A stretch of DNA of 64,000 nt from NCBI GenBank assembly GCA_015234115.1, contig JADFWP010000001.1:62001-126000 (forward strand), given 5' to 3'. The notes under the pieces are model-generated. The model saw only the letters and a list, made by a program, of their open reading frames with translations, was not told the origin of the DNA and made no database searches. Shown here piece after piece: positions 29,060-37,986 of this stretch. The position numbers and the translations under genes were made by a program. How positions within the stretch are numbered: the stretch's first letter is position 1; the number at the start of each line of letters is the position of its first letter. This stretch comes from Magnetococcales bacterium. Lineage in GTDB: Bacteria > Pseudomonadota > Magnetococcia > Magnetococcales > Magnetaquicoccaceae.

Positions 29060-29598
29060 TGGCGGAAGCGGATGATTGAGTCCCGCGCCGCAAACCCGGC
29101 CCCCCCCTTCCTTTCCCATGACGAATGCGTTGCAACAGCCTCTCCCCGCCTGCCACGGCAAGGGCCAGAAATTCCTGCGGATTGGAACGACCCCGCCCGA
29201 CTCATCCGGAATCCTGTCCTCTTCGACAATTTTGCGTGCCATCTTTGGTCCTTGCCTGTTCCGTTTGATGAGCGTGCAGCGGTCCGGCATGGCAACCCAT
29301 TGAAAAAAAGTCAATTCTCCATTTCCTCGCCGCCTGCTCCCGCACTTCAGGACAAAAACAGATTATAAAATCATTTTTTAATATTATCTGTCAGCACATC
29401 ACCCGTGCTAAACTGACCAAATTTCGTTCTACACCAAAAACCGGATGCTCCCGGAATGGATCGTTTGTTGTGTTGCGTTCCATGTCGCAATGGATTGCAC
29501 GACATCCAGGGAATTCCAATTTTGTTTCATGCTTGCATCACGATGCATGCGGTGCGCTCCAGGCCGGATGGTCGGCAACCAATCAGGAGGTATTCAGG
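29060..29598. other. Intergenic region upstream of the hydrogenase operon
   Basis: No convincing gene is present. A minus-strand frame of 65 codons (29045-29242, starting MARKIVEEDRIPD, with AAGGA upstream) overlaps the kinase gene end and is too weak to call. From about 29310 the sequence becomes AT-rich. It contains an interrupted inverted repeat, ACAGAT (29358-29363) and ATCTGT (29386-29391), around an A/T core. This is a candidate operator or promoter region for hydB, whose start lies 208 bp downstream. Confidence 0.4.
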
Positions 29599-30651
29599 AT
29601 GAGTGCGTTTTTTGTCCACAAGGAGGCCGTGACGCAATGGATCCGGCATCTGGCGCGAAGCAATACCGTCTATTTCCCGCAACGTGCCGGTCAATCCGGT
29701 TTCCGCTTCAAACCGGTGAAAGAGACCACGGAAATCCAGTTTGACCGCTACCAACCGACACTCGCGCCTCCCGGAAAAAAACTGGCTCCCGCCGAAGAAC
29801 CCCTGTTCCGCTATCGCAAACAGGGCGACGCAGCGCCGGAACTGGTGCCCATCCTGGACCAGTCCCCCCGGATTCTGGCCGGAGTCCGCCCCTGCGATCT
29901 CAAGGGCATCCACCTGATGGACCGGGCCAACCGGGAAGGCCACGGCGATCCGCACTATCTGACCCGGCGCACCCACACCATCCTGATCGCGCATGACTGC
30001 CTGCAACCCTGTGACGACTCCTGCTTCTGTGATGCGGTGGGTTCCCTGGGCTGGCGGGACAATGCCGATCTTTTCCTCACCTCCCTGGAAGATCATATCC
30101 TGATCGAGGTCCGGACCGGTCCGGGGGAAACCCTGATCCAGGGGATGAATTTCCCGGTATGCACCGATGTCGCCGCCGTGAAATCCCGCGCCGAGGCGCA
30201 ACGCGCCCAACCGTTCGGGCGTCAGTTTCACGCCGATCTGGCCCGGATTCCCGCCATTATCGCCAGTCAATGGCAGGCCCCGGTCTGGGAAAAACAGGTG
30301 GAGCGTTGTTTCTCCTGCGGCAGTTGCAATCTGGTCTGCCCCACCTGCTATTGTTTCGATGTCCACGACGATTTTGACCTCACCGACCCCAACGCCGGTC
30401 AGCGCACCCGCACCTGGGATGGCTGCATGCTGCCCCAGTTCGCCGAAGTGGCCGGAGGACACAATTTCCGTCCCAATCCGGCGGCCCGGCAGCGTCACCG
30501 GGTCAAGCGCAAATTCGAATATCTCACCGAACGATTCGCCGAAGGAAGTTTTTGTACCGGCTGCGGTCGATGCGGTCGCCAATGCACGACCGATATCGAC
30601 ATTTTCAACATTGTCAACGATCTGATCGACCACGCGGAGGCGAACTCATGA
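29599..30651 (+). CDS. hydB: Sulfhydrogenase beta subunit, 4Fe-4S protein
   Basis: The 350-residue protein is the ferredoxin-like electron-transfer subunit of group 3b [NiFe]-hydrogenases. Two cysteine clusters near the C-terminus (CFSCGSCNLVCPTCYCFD and CTGCGRCGRQC) bind [4Fe-4S] centres. The N-terminal half has the GVRPCDLKGIHLMD motif of the Fer4_22 family. The start has AGGAGG 9 bp upstream. Its stop overlaps the hydG start (ATGA). The four structural genes run hydB-hydG-hydD-hydA. Confidence 0.93.
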   Translation: MSAFFVHKEAVTQWIRHLARSNTVYFPQRAGQSGFRFKPVKETTEIQFDRYQPTLAPPGKKLAPAEEPLFRYRKQGDAAPELVPILDQSPRILAGVRPCDLKGIHLMDRANREGHGDPHYLTRRTHTILIAHDCLQPCDDSCFCDAVGSLGWRDNADLFLTSLEDHILIEVRTGPGETLIQGMNFPVCTDVAAVKSRAEAQRAQPFGRQFHADLARIPAIIASQWQAPVWEKQVERCFSCGSCNLVCPTCYCFDVHDDFDLTDPNAGQRTRTWDGCMLPQFAEVAGGHNFRPNPAARQRHRVKRKFEYLTERFAEGSFCTGCGRCGRQCTTDIDIFNIVNDLIDHAEANS

Positions 30652-31514
30652 GTGCGACCCCCCACGCATCCGACCCGGCCATCGATCCGGCGCTCTATCT
30701 GCCCCGGATGGCCCGCATTCTGGAAGTGACCCCCCTGACCGCACGGGAAAAATATTTCAAGGTCGAACTCCCCGAACCCCTGGGACACCGCCCCGGACAG
30801 TTTGTCATGCTCTCTTTGCTCGGCGTGGGCGAAGCGCCCATCTCCATCTCCTGCGGTCCGCGCGCGGACAACATGCTGGAAATGGTGATCCGCGATGCGG
30901 GCAGTCTGACCCATGTGCTCCACGGTCTCAAACCGGGTCAACAGGTGGGGGTGCGGGGTCCGTTCGGTTCCGGCTTCAATCTCGATGATTTTTATGGCAA
31001 ACAGGTTCTCTGTGTGGTCGGCGGGTTGGGACTGGTGCCGATGCGCTCCCTGATCCAGCCAATTCTGGCGCAACTGGACCGTTTTGCCTCTCTCACCATC
31101 ATCAGCGGTTGTCGCTCGCCTGCCGAGGAGCTCTACCGCGACGAGGTGCGCGCCTGGGAGCGACTCGGACAGGAGACCGGCAAGGTCCGGGTGATCCGTC
31201 TGGTGGACCGCACCCAGAATCTGCCCTGGGATGGCCAGGTGGGACTGGTCACCGCCCCGCTCTCCTCCTTGCCGATCGATCCGGCCCAGACGGTGGTTGC
31301 CCTGTGCGGACCGCCGGTGATGTACAAATTCGTCCTCCTGGAACTGACCGCGCGCGGACTTTCCCATGCCCAGATCTTCGTGGACCTGGAGAGGCGCATG
31401 AAATGTGGCGTGGGCAAATGTGGTCATTGCCAGATCAACCACGTCTATTGCTGTCAGGAGGGGCCGGTGTTCCGGTTCGACCAGATCGCGCATCTCCCGG
31501 AGGCGTTGCAATGA
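30648..31514 (+). CDS. hydG: Sulfhydrogenase gamma subunit, FAD/NAD(P)-binding
   Basis: The 288-residue flavoprotein belongs to the ferredoxin-NADP reductase superfamily, DHODB/HydG branch. It has the FAD-binding GQFVMLSL and PISISC motifs and the NAD(P)-binding VVGGLGLVPMRSL. A C-terminal [2Fe-2S] site follows (MKCGVGKCGHCQINHVYCCQEGP). It passes electrons between NAD(P)H and the iron-sulfur subunits. It is coupled to both neighbours by ATGA overlaps. Confidence 0.93.
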   Translation: MSATPHASDPAIDPALYLPRMARILEVTPLTAREKYFKVELPEPLGHRPGQFVMLSLLGVGEAPISISCGPRADNMLEMVIRDAGSLTHVLHGLKPGQQVGVRGPFGSGFNLDDFYGKQVLCVVGGLGLVPMRSLIQPILAQLDRFASLTIISGCRSPAEELYRDEVRAWERLGQETGKVRVIRLVDRTQNLPWDGQVGLVTAPLSSLPIDPAQTVVALCGPPVMYKFVLLELTARGLSHAQIFVDLERRMKCGVGKCGHCQINHVYCCQEGPVFRFDQIAHLPEALQ

Positions 31515-32305
31515 AACCAAAAGTGGCCTTTTTTGACTTTGCCAGTTGCGAAGGGTGTCAACTCGCGGTACTCAACTGCGAAGATATCCTGTTGGATATT
31601 CTGGGGCTGGTGGATATCGTCGAATTCCGCGAGGCGATGTCGGAAACCGCGCCGCGCTTCGATGTGGCCTTCATCGAAGGGAGCATCAACCGGGAGCAGG
31701 ATGCCGAACGGCTGAGAGACATCCGCGCCCGCAGCACCTATCTGGTGGCCATGGGGGCATGCGCCTGCATCGGCAATGTCCAGGCCCGCTCCAACTTCAT
31801 CGCGCCTGCGGAAAATTTCCAGCGGGTCTATGGGGTCGAAGATCGCAACATGGTGCAGACCGATCCGGAATTCTGGCCGCTCTGGGCGCATACCCGGGTG
31901 CGGGCGGTGAAGGAGATCGTGCCGGTCGATTTCGAGTTGCGCGGCTGCCCGTTGGTGCCCGAAGAGTTCGTCCATCTGGTCAAGGCGCTGGTCACCGGCG
32001 CCACCCCCCGTTTTTCGACCCAGGCGGTCTGCGTCGAATGCAAGATGAACGAAAACGAATGCGTCTATGATCAAGGCGAGACCTGCATGGGTCAGATCAC
32101 CCGAGGGGGCTGCAAGGCGATTTGCATCACCAATGGCTATCGGTGCGACGGCTGTCGGGGCATTCTGCCGCATGCCAATCTGGCGGCCCATCACGGACTG
32201 CTACAGAGCAAGGGGCTTTCCGAACCCCAAATCACCAATCGTTACCGCCTGTTCTGTAGTGCGGAATCCCTCGGTCGGGTCGGGAGAACCGGACATGACA
32301 AATAA
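31511..32305 (+). CDS. hydD: [NiFe]-hydrogenase small (delta) subunit
   Basis: The 264-residue protein has the proximal-cluster motif CEGCQLAVLNC at 13-23 and GACACIGN near 77-84. RGCPL and a C-terminal cysteine set (CVECKMNENEC, GGCKAIC, CDGCRG) complete the ligands. It has no Tat signal, as expected for cytoplasmic group 3 enzymes. Its end overlaps the hydA start by 11 bp. Confidence 0.94.
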   Translation: MKPKVAFFDFASCEGCQLAVLNCEDILLDILGLVDIVEFREAMSETAPRFDVAFIEGSINREQDAERLRDIRARSTYLVAMGACACIGNVQARSNFIAPAENFQRVYGVEDRNMVQTDPEFWPLWAHTRVRAVKEIVPVDFELRGCPLVPEEFVHLVKALVTGATPRFSTQAVCVECKMNENECVYDQGETCMGQITRGGCKAICITNGYRCDGCRGILPHANLAAHHGLLQSKGLSEPQITNRYRLFCSAESLGRVGRTGHDK

Positions 32306-33602
32306 TGCCAAAACCTACACGATCGATGTGCATCACGTCACCCGCGTCGAGGGACATGGCAACATCCGCATCAACACCCGCGACGGGGTGGTGGAGGATG
32401 TGAAACTCTGCATCGTCGAGGCCAACCGCTTCTTTGAAAGTTTCACGCGGGGCATGACCCCGCATGAAATCCCCTGGGTGGTGGGTCGCATCTGCGGCAT
32501 CTGCTGCGTGGGCCATCAGCTTTCGGCCACCAAGGCGGTGGAGGATGCCCAGGGCATTGCGGTTTCGCCCCAGACCGTCTTGTTGAGAAAAATGCTCAAC
32601 GAATCCCAGTTTCTGCAAAGCCATGTGCTGCATGTCTATTTTCTCGCGGTGCCGGATTTCGTCGGCGCGCCGAGTGTCATTCCGCTGATCAAGACCCATC
32701 CCGAGGTGGTGAAGCGCGCCTTGCGGCTGAAAAAACTCGCCAACGACTACACCGAGGTGATGGGCGGTCGCACCATCCATCCCATGAGCAACACCCTGAA
32801 AGGATGGCGCCGGTTGCCCGATCTGGAACGGCTCGAACAGGTCCGCAATCGTCTGGCGGCAGCGGTGCCGGATCTGCTGGAGACGGTCGGGATCGTCAAG
32901 ACCCTGAAAATCCCCGGCTACGAACGGGAAACCGAATTCGTCTCCCTCAAGCATCCGGATGAATATGCCCTGTACGAAGGGGATGTCTTCAGTTCGGACA
33001 GCAAAAGCAGCGTGCCGGTGAGCGCCTATCGTTCGGTGACCAACGAATTCACCGTGGCCCACTCCACCACCAAATGGTCGCGCTGGCATCGGGATGCCTA
33101 TGCGGTCGGCGCCTTGGCGCGGGTCAACAACAACTTCGACCAGCTCCACCCCGAAGCCAAAAGTGTCGCCGAGACTCTGGGGTTGAAGGTGCCCTGTTAC
33201 AACCCCTACATGAACAATGTCGCCCAGGTGGTGGAGATCGTCCACTGCGCCTACAACAGTCTGGCGATGATGGAAACCGTGCTCAATGGCGGTTTGCAGG
33301 AAGAGGATATCCACCACACCGCGCAAGCGGGGCGCGGATTCGGTGCGGTCGAGGTGCCGCGCGGCATTCTGTTCCACGAGTATGCCTTCGACGAGGCCGG
33401 GCGCTGTTGCGATGCCAATGCCATCATCCCCACCAGTCAGAATGTCAACAACATCGAGCAGGACATGAAGGCGTTCGTGCCGTTGATGCTGCCCGAGATG
33501 TCCCAGGAGGAGCTGACGCTGCACATGGAGATGCTGTTGCGGGCCTATGATCCCTGCATCTCCTGTTCGGTCCACATGTTGAACATCGATTTCGTTGCGT
33601 GA
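32295..33602 (+). CDS. hydA: [NiFe]-hydrogenase large (alpha) subunit
   Basis: The 435-residue protein holds the Ni-Fe active site. Its four cysteine ligands lie in RICGICCVGH (L1) and DPCISCSVH (L2) near the C-terminus. The L2 His is followed by an eight-residue tail (MLNIDFVA), the peptide removed by a maturation protease. The motifs fit the group 3b, bidirectional NADP-linked type. It needs HypABCDEF for cofactor assembly, and most of those genes follow directly. Confidence 0.95.
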   Translation: MTNNAKTYTIDVHHVTRVEGHGNIRINTRDGVVEDVKLCIVEANRFFESFTRGMTPHEIPWVVGRICGICCVGHQLSATKAVEDAQGIAVSPQTVLLRKMLNESQFLQSHVLHVYFLAVPDFVGAPSVIPLIKTHPEVVKRALRLKKLANDYTEVMGGRTIHPMSNTLKGWRRLPDLERLEQVRNRLAAAVPDLLETVGIVKTLKIPGYERETEFVSLKHPDEYALYEGDVFSSDSKSSVPVSAYRSVTNEFTVAHSTTKWSRWHRDAYAVGALARVNNNFDQLHPEAKSVAETLGLKVPCYNPYMNNVAQVVEIVHCAYNSLAMMETVLNGGLQEEDIHHTAQAGRGFGAVEVPRGILFHEYAFDEAGRCCDANAIIPTSQNVNNIEQDMKAFVPLMLPEMSQEELTLHMEMLLRAYDPCISCSVHMLNIDFVA

Positions 33603-33621
33603 ACCGGAAAGGGGCCGGAGT

Positions 33622-35253
33622 GTGGGTTGGACGGTGATCGGCGTTGGCAGTCGCGGGGCGCGGGATGATGCGATTGGATTGCTCCTGGTGGAGGCCCTGG
33701 CGCAATCCACGGCATCACCCGGCCTCACCCCCCTGTTGTGGGAGGATGCCGACGCCTTGACCGTGGCCCACGATCTGCTCGCCCTGACCGAACCGGTGCT
33801 GATCGTCGATTGTGCGAACATGGGGTTGGAGGGGGGTGCCTGGCGCCACTTCCGGCCTCGGGATGGAGAGCTGAAAATCACCCGCGATGCGCTCTCCACC
33901 CACGGACTGGGCATGGCCGAAGCCCTGGAAATCGCGTGTGGTCTGGGTTTTGACCATCCGGTGCGGGTGTTTGGCGTGCAACCATTCGATCTGTCGCCGC
34001 AACCGGGCCTGACCCCGGAGATGGCGCAGCGCATGCCGGAACTGCTGACCGGATTGCAAACGGTCGTGACACGCCTGCTGGCGGATTGGCCGCCTGAAGT
34101 GCCAGAGGTGCAGAGCGTGCTGCCGGTGCCGCTCCGCTTTGTCCGTCCGGTGTTGGCCCTGGGGATCGAAAGCAAGAACGCTCTGGCGTTTGGAGAGGGG
34201 ACATCGATCACCCTGTTTCAACCCTGTGGCGATCTGGCCGATCCAATGGCGCGCAGCGCCATGGAACAGGCGGTGACGGCCCTGTTGGACCATCCGATCC
34301 ATCCGCCCGAGGTGCTGGCGGTGGATCTGCATCCGGATCTTTATCCCTCGGTGCTGGGGCGTCGGCTGGCTGCCGAGCGTTCCCTGAAGCTGGTGGTGGT
34401 GCAGCATCATCAGGCCCACGCAGCGGCCTGCATGGCCGAACACGGTCTGCACGAAGCCCTGGCCGTGACCTGCGACGGCATGGGGTATGGTCTGGATGGG
34501 ACGATATGGGGCGCAGAACTGCTCCATCTGCACCCCCAGGGCTGGAGTCGCCTGGGATCTTTCGCGCCGATTCCCCTGCCGGGCGGGGATGCCGCCGTGC
34601 GCCAGCCGGTCCGCCAACTGCTCGCCCGTCTGCTGACCGCCGGAGTGACCATCGATGCCGCCTGGCAAGAGCGGCTCGGGGTGTCGCCGCTCGAATGCGA
34701 CCTCTGGAGCCGCCAGTGTGGCCAGGGGATTCATGCGCCCATGAGTCATGCCGCAGGACGGCTGTTCGATGCCTTTGCCGCCTGGCTCGGCTCCGCCCCG
34801 CGCTTCATTGCCCACGAAGGGGAGGCGGCCATGGGACTGGAGGCTGTGGCGCATGGCTGGCAGGGCAAACCGGAAGATCTGCCCCCTCTCCCCTTCGCAC
34901 TTCGGGAAGAGGCGGGCCTGATCCGGGTGGATTGGTCGCCGCTGTTTGCCGCGCTTCCGGTGGAGCCGGTGCCAGAAGCCGAACGTCCGGCCTGGGCGTA
35001 TGGGTTTCATCGCGCTTGCGCCGAGGCACTGGCAGCCATGGTGCAACAGGGGGTGCAAAAAACCGGTTTGCAAAGCGTGGTCTTGAGCGGTGGCGTCTTC
35101 CTGAACCGTCTGCTCAAGGCGTTATTGCTCGCCCGGTTGCAGGAATTGAATGTTCAACTCTTTGACCATCGGCGCCTCACGACCGGGGATGGCAGCCTGG
35201 CGGTGGGACAGCTCTGGGTTGCCGGAAGAAAGGATGATTCCTCATGTGTCTAG
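33622..35253 (+). CDS. Fusion of hydrogenase maturation protease and HypF-type carbamoyltransferase domain
   Basis: The 543-residue protein joins two maturation activities. Residues about 1-160 are an M52 protease like HybD/HyaD: VIGVGSRGARDDAIG (Asp where HybD has the nickel-ligand Glu16), LIVDCANMG (Asp62 equivalent) and THGLGMAEAL (His93 equivalent). Residues about 180-543 are the Kae1-like C-terminal domain of HypF: VLALGIESKNALAF, VVQHHQAHAAACMAEHG, CDGMGYGLDGTIWG, LSGGVFLNRLL, TGDGSLAVGQ. The HypF acylphosphatase, zinc-finger and YrdC domains are absent. The GTG start at 33622 begins right before the protease fold and has GGAG upstream; a TTG at 33595 overlapping hydA is possible. It overlaps hypC by 10 bp. 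Confidence 0.85.
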   Translation: MGWTVIGVGSRGARDDAIGLLLVEALAQSTASPGLTPLLWEDADALTVAHDLLALTEPVLIVDCANMGLEGGAWRHFRPRDGELKITRDALSTHGLGMAEALEIACGLGFDHPVRVFGVQPFDLSPQPGLTPEMAQRMPELLTGLQTVVTRLLADWPPEVPEVQSVLPVPLRFVRPVLALGIESKNALAFGEGTSITLFQPCGDLADPMARSAMEQAVTALLDHPIHPPEVLAVDLHPDLYPSVLGRRLAAERSLKLVVVQHHQAHAAACMAEHGLHEALAVTCDGMGYGLDGTIWGAELLHLHPQGWSRLGSFAPIPLPGGDAAVRQPVRQLLARLLTAGVTIDAAWQERLGVSPLECDLWSRQCGQGIHAPMSHAAGRLFDAFAAWLGSAPRFIAHEGEAAMGLEAVAHGWQGKPEDLPPLPFALREEAGLIRVDWSPLFAALPVEPVPEAERPAWAYGFHRACAEALAAMVQQGVQKTGLQSVVLSGGVFLNRLLKALLLARLQELNVQLFDHRRLTTGDGSLAVGQLWVAGRKDDSSCV

Positions 35254-35528
35254 CGGTTCCCATGCAGCTCGTGGCCATGGGTGCGGATGAAACCGGCACC
35301 GTGGAACTGGATGGCATTCAACATACCATCGGCTTGCTGCTGATCGAAGATCCAAAAATTGGCGAGTATCTGCTGATCCATGCCGGCTATGCCATCGAAC
35401 GGCTCGACTGCGCCGAGGCCGAAGCCCGTCTGGCCCTGTTTCGCACCCTGGCCGAAATTCAGCGTCAGGAGACGGGTCAGGAGGTCTCCCTGGTGGCCCC
35501 GGCGCGCAAACCGGGGGAGCGGGCATGA
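35244..35528 (+). CDS. hypC: Hydrogenase maturation factor HypC
   Basis: The 94-residue chaperone starts with the essential MCLAVP motif (Cys2 binds the Fe(CN)2CO unit and the large subunit) and has the conserved LIHAGYAIERLD strand. It forms the cofactor-assembly complex with HypD. It overlaps both the preceding fusion gene and hypD. Confidence 0.95.
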   Translation: MCLAVPMQLVAMGADETGTVELDGIQHTIGLLLIEDPKIGEYLLIHAGYAIERLDCAEAEARLALFRTLAEIQRQETGQEVSLVAPARKPGERA

Positions 35529-36634
35529 ACTACATCGATGGTTTCCGCGACCCGGATGCCGCAGCCCGCTATCGGGTGACCCTGGCGCAACTGGGCCAGG
35601 AGCTGGCGGATCAGGGAGGCCGCGCCTGTTTCATGGAGGTCTGCGGCAGCCATACCATGGCCATTGCCCGTTTTGCGATTCGGGATTTTCTGCCGCCTGC
35701 GGTGACGCTGGTCAGTGGACCGGGCTGCCCGGTGTGCGTGACCGATCCGGGCTACATCGATGCGGCCATTGAACTGGCCGGGCAGGGAAAAATCATCGTC
35801 ACCTTCGGCGACATGATGCGCGTGCCCGGCTCCCGCTCCACTCTGGCCAAAAGCCGGGCCGCAGGGGGCTGGATCGAAAGCTGTTACTCTCCGGTCACGG
35901 CGCTGGAGTTGGCCCGCGCCCATCCGGAACGGGAAATCGTCTTTCTGGCCATTGGCTTTGAAACCACGGTAGCCCCGGTGCTGGCCATGCTCGATACCGC
36001 GCGACGCAGCGCGCTCCCCAACCTGACGCTGCTGGTCGCGTTCAAGCTGGTGCCGCCGGTGCTGGCCGCGCTGATCGCGGATCCGGAACTGAAAATCGAT
36101 GGCTTTCTCTGTCCGGCCCATGTCAGCGCCGTGATCGGGGCCAACGCCTATCGACCCTTTGCCGAAAACCACGGGGTGGCGTGCGTGGTGGCCGGGTTCG
36201 AGCCTTTGGATATTCTTTATGGAGTGGAGGGGCTGCTGCGCCAGAAGATCGCCGGACGCGCCACGGTGGACAATCAATACAACCGGGTGGTGCGACCCGA
36301 GGGCAATCCGGTCGCGCAACGGCTCATGGACCACTACCTGATGCCCGCCGCCGTCTCCTGGCGCGGACTGGGCGTGATCCCGGCCAGCGGTTTGGTGTTG
36401 CGCCCCGAATTTGCCCAATTCGATGCCGAGCAGCGCCATCAACTGACCCTGCAACCCGGTCGTCCCAATCCCCACTGCCTGTGCGGCGAGGTGCTGAAGG
36501 GCAAAATCCGTCCTGCGCAATGCGCCTTGTTCGGGGTGGCCTGCCATCCGGACCATCCGCTCGGTCCCTGCATGGTCAGCTCCGAAGGGAGTTGCGCGGC
36601 GGAATATCGTTTCGCTTCCGGAGTCACACCATGA
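35525..36634 (+). CDS. hypD: Hydrogenase maturation factor HypD
   Basis: The 369-residue scaffold protein carries MEVCGSHTMAIARF, GPGCPVCVTD and the C-terminal cysteine cluster for its [4Fe-4S] centre (CLCGEVLKG, CALFGVACHP, GPCMVSSEGSC). It builds Fe(CN)2CO together with HypC and HypE. The start overlaps the hypC stop (ATGA) and its stop overlaps the hypE start. Confidence 0.96.
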   Translation: MNYIDGFRDPDAAARYRVTLAQLGQELADQGGRACFMEVCGSHTMAIARFAIRDFLPPAVTLVSGPGCPVCVTDPGYIDAAIELAGQGKIIVTFGDMMRVPGSRSTLAKSRAAGGWIESCYSPVTALELARAHPEREIVFLAIGFETTVAPVLAMLDTARRSALPNLTLLVAFKLVPPVLAALIADPELKIDGFLCPAHVSAVIGANAYRPFAENHGVACVVAGFEPLDILYGVEGLLRQKIAGRATVDNQYNRVVRPEGNPVAQRLMDHYLMPAAVSWRGLGVIPASGLVLRPEFAQFDAEQRHQLTLQPGRPNPHCLCGEVLKGKIRPAQCALFGVACHPDHPLGPCMVSSEGSCAAEYRFASGVTP

Positions 36635-37641
36635 ATCACGATCACATCCTGCTCGCCCATGGGGGTGGAGGGCGACTCTCTCACCAGTTGATCACCCAGG
36701 AGATCCTGACGCGCTTCGGTTCCGGCCCATTGGCCTCGCTGCCCGATGCCGCCGCACTGGAACTGGACTCCTCCCGGATTCGTTTCACCACCGATGGATT
36801 CGTGGTGCAGCCGCTGGAATTCCCTGGCGGCAATATCGGGGATCTGGCGGTGCACGGGACGGTCAATGATCTGGCCGTGAGCGGCGCCCGACCGCGCTGG
36901 CTCTCCCTGGGGCTGATTCTGGAAGAGGGATTGCCTTTGACCCTGTTGCGCCGGGTGTTGGATTCGGTCCAGCGGGCCGCAGCGGATTGCGGGGTGATCG
37001 TGGCCACCGGTGATACCAAGGTGGTGCGACGCGGCCAATGTGACGGACTCTATATCACCAGCTCCGGCATTGGCGAGGCCCTGCCTGGCTTCGATCTGCG
37101 GCTGGATCGGATTCTGCCCGGTGATCGCATTCTGGTAAGCGGTCCGCTTGGGGATCATGGCGCCGCGATCCTGGCTGCGCGGGAAGGGTTTGAAAATTTT
37201 CACACGCCGGTCAGTGATTCACGCCCGGTCCATCGACTGGTGGAGGGGGTGGCCTCCCTGGCCTGGGGAATCCGCTTCATGCGCGATCCGACCCGAGGCG
37301 GATTGGCCACGGTCTTGAATGAAATGACGACCGGGCAGGATTTTGGTATGCTGATTCGCGCCCGCGAGCTGCCCTTTTCGCCGGGCACGGCAGCCCTGGC
37401 GGAGATGATGGGACTGGATCTGCTGCATGTGGCGTCGGAAGGGTGTCTGGTGATGGTCTGCGCGGCGGAGGTGGCCGAGGCGATCCTGGAATTCTGGCGC
37501 ACTCTGCCCGAGGGAGAAAAGGCCCGCGCAATCGGCGTGGTCACGGCGGATCAGGCGGGTCGGGTGATCCTGGAAAGCGCCATTGGCGGTCTGCGGGTGG
37601 TGGATGTGCCCAGTGGTGAACTGTTGCCAAGGATCTGCTGA
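36631..37641 (+). CDS. hypE: Hydrogenase maturation factor HypE
   Basis: The 336-residue AIR-synthase-like protein begins with LAHGGGGRLSHQLI and contains VHGTVNDLAVSGARP. It ends in PRIC, whose C-terminal Cys receives the carbamoyl group from HypF and is dehydrated to thiocyanate. The start overlaps hypD (ATGA) and the stop overlaps hypA (TGATG). The partner HypF domain lies in the upstream fusion protein. Confidence 0.96.
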   Translation: MNHDHILLAHGGGGRLSHQLITQEILTRFGSGPLASLPDAAALELDSSRIRFTTDGFVVQPLEFPGGNIGDLAVHGTVNDLAVSGARPRWLSLGLILEEGLPLTLLRRVLDSVQRAAADCGVIVATGDTKVVRRGQCDGLYITSSGIGEALPGFDLRLDRILPGDRILVSGPLGDHGAAILAAREGFENFHTPVSDSRPVHRLVEGVASLAWGIRFMRDPTRGGLATVLNEMTTGQDFGMLIRARELPFSPGTAALAEMMGLDLLHVASEGCLVMVCAAEVAEAILEFWRTLPEGEKARAIGVVTADQAGRVILESAIGGLRVVDVPSGELLPRIC

Positions 37642-37985
37642 TGCACGAACTCAACATTGCCATGGCCCTGGTGGAACAGATCCGGGAATTCATGGTGAAA
37701 GAAAACGCCCACGAACTGATTTCGGCCACAGTGGCGGTCGGCGCCTTGAGTGGCGTGGAAGCGGATGCTTTGGCCTTTTGTTTTCCTCTGGCCATCGAAG
37801 GCACGCCGATGCAAGGCGCCCAACTGCATCTTGAACCGGTTCCGGTGCGGCTCCGTTGCCGGTCATGCGAGGCCAAATCGCAACCCGAAGAGAGCCACAT
37901 GCTCCACTGTGTGGTCTGTGGTTCTGGTCAGGTGGAGATCGTCACAGGCCATGATCTGATTTTGCAATCCCTGGAGGTGAGCTGA
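37641..37985 (+). CDS. hypA: Hydrogenase nickel incorporation protein HypA
   Basis: The 114-residue protein begins MHE (His2 binds nickel) and has a zinc site from CRSC near residue 75 and CVVC near 92. Together with HypB it delivers nickel to the large subunit. The spacing to hypB is one base. Confidence 0.94.
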   Translation: MHELNIAMALVEQIREFMVKENAHELISATVAVGALSGVEADALAFCFPLAIEGTPMQGAQLHLEPVPVRLRCRSCEAKSQPEESHMLHCVVCGSGQVEIVTGHDLILQSLEVS

Positions 37986-37986
37986 A

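Noticed and set aside
29072-29368. Small overlapping frames on both strands before the hydrogenase operon
   Set aside because: No family resemblance and only a weak ribosome-binding site on one of them; kept only as a note in the intergenic entry.
32232-34211. Minus-strand frame of 659 codons over hydA and the fusion gene
   Set aside because: Antisense shadow of hydrogenase genes with clear motifs on the plus strand.
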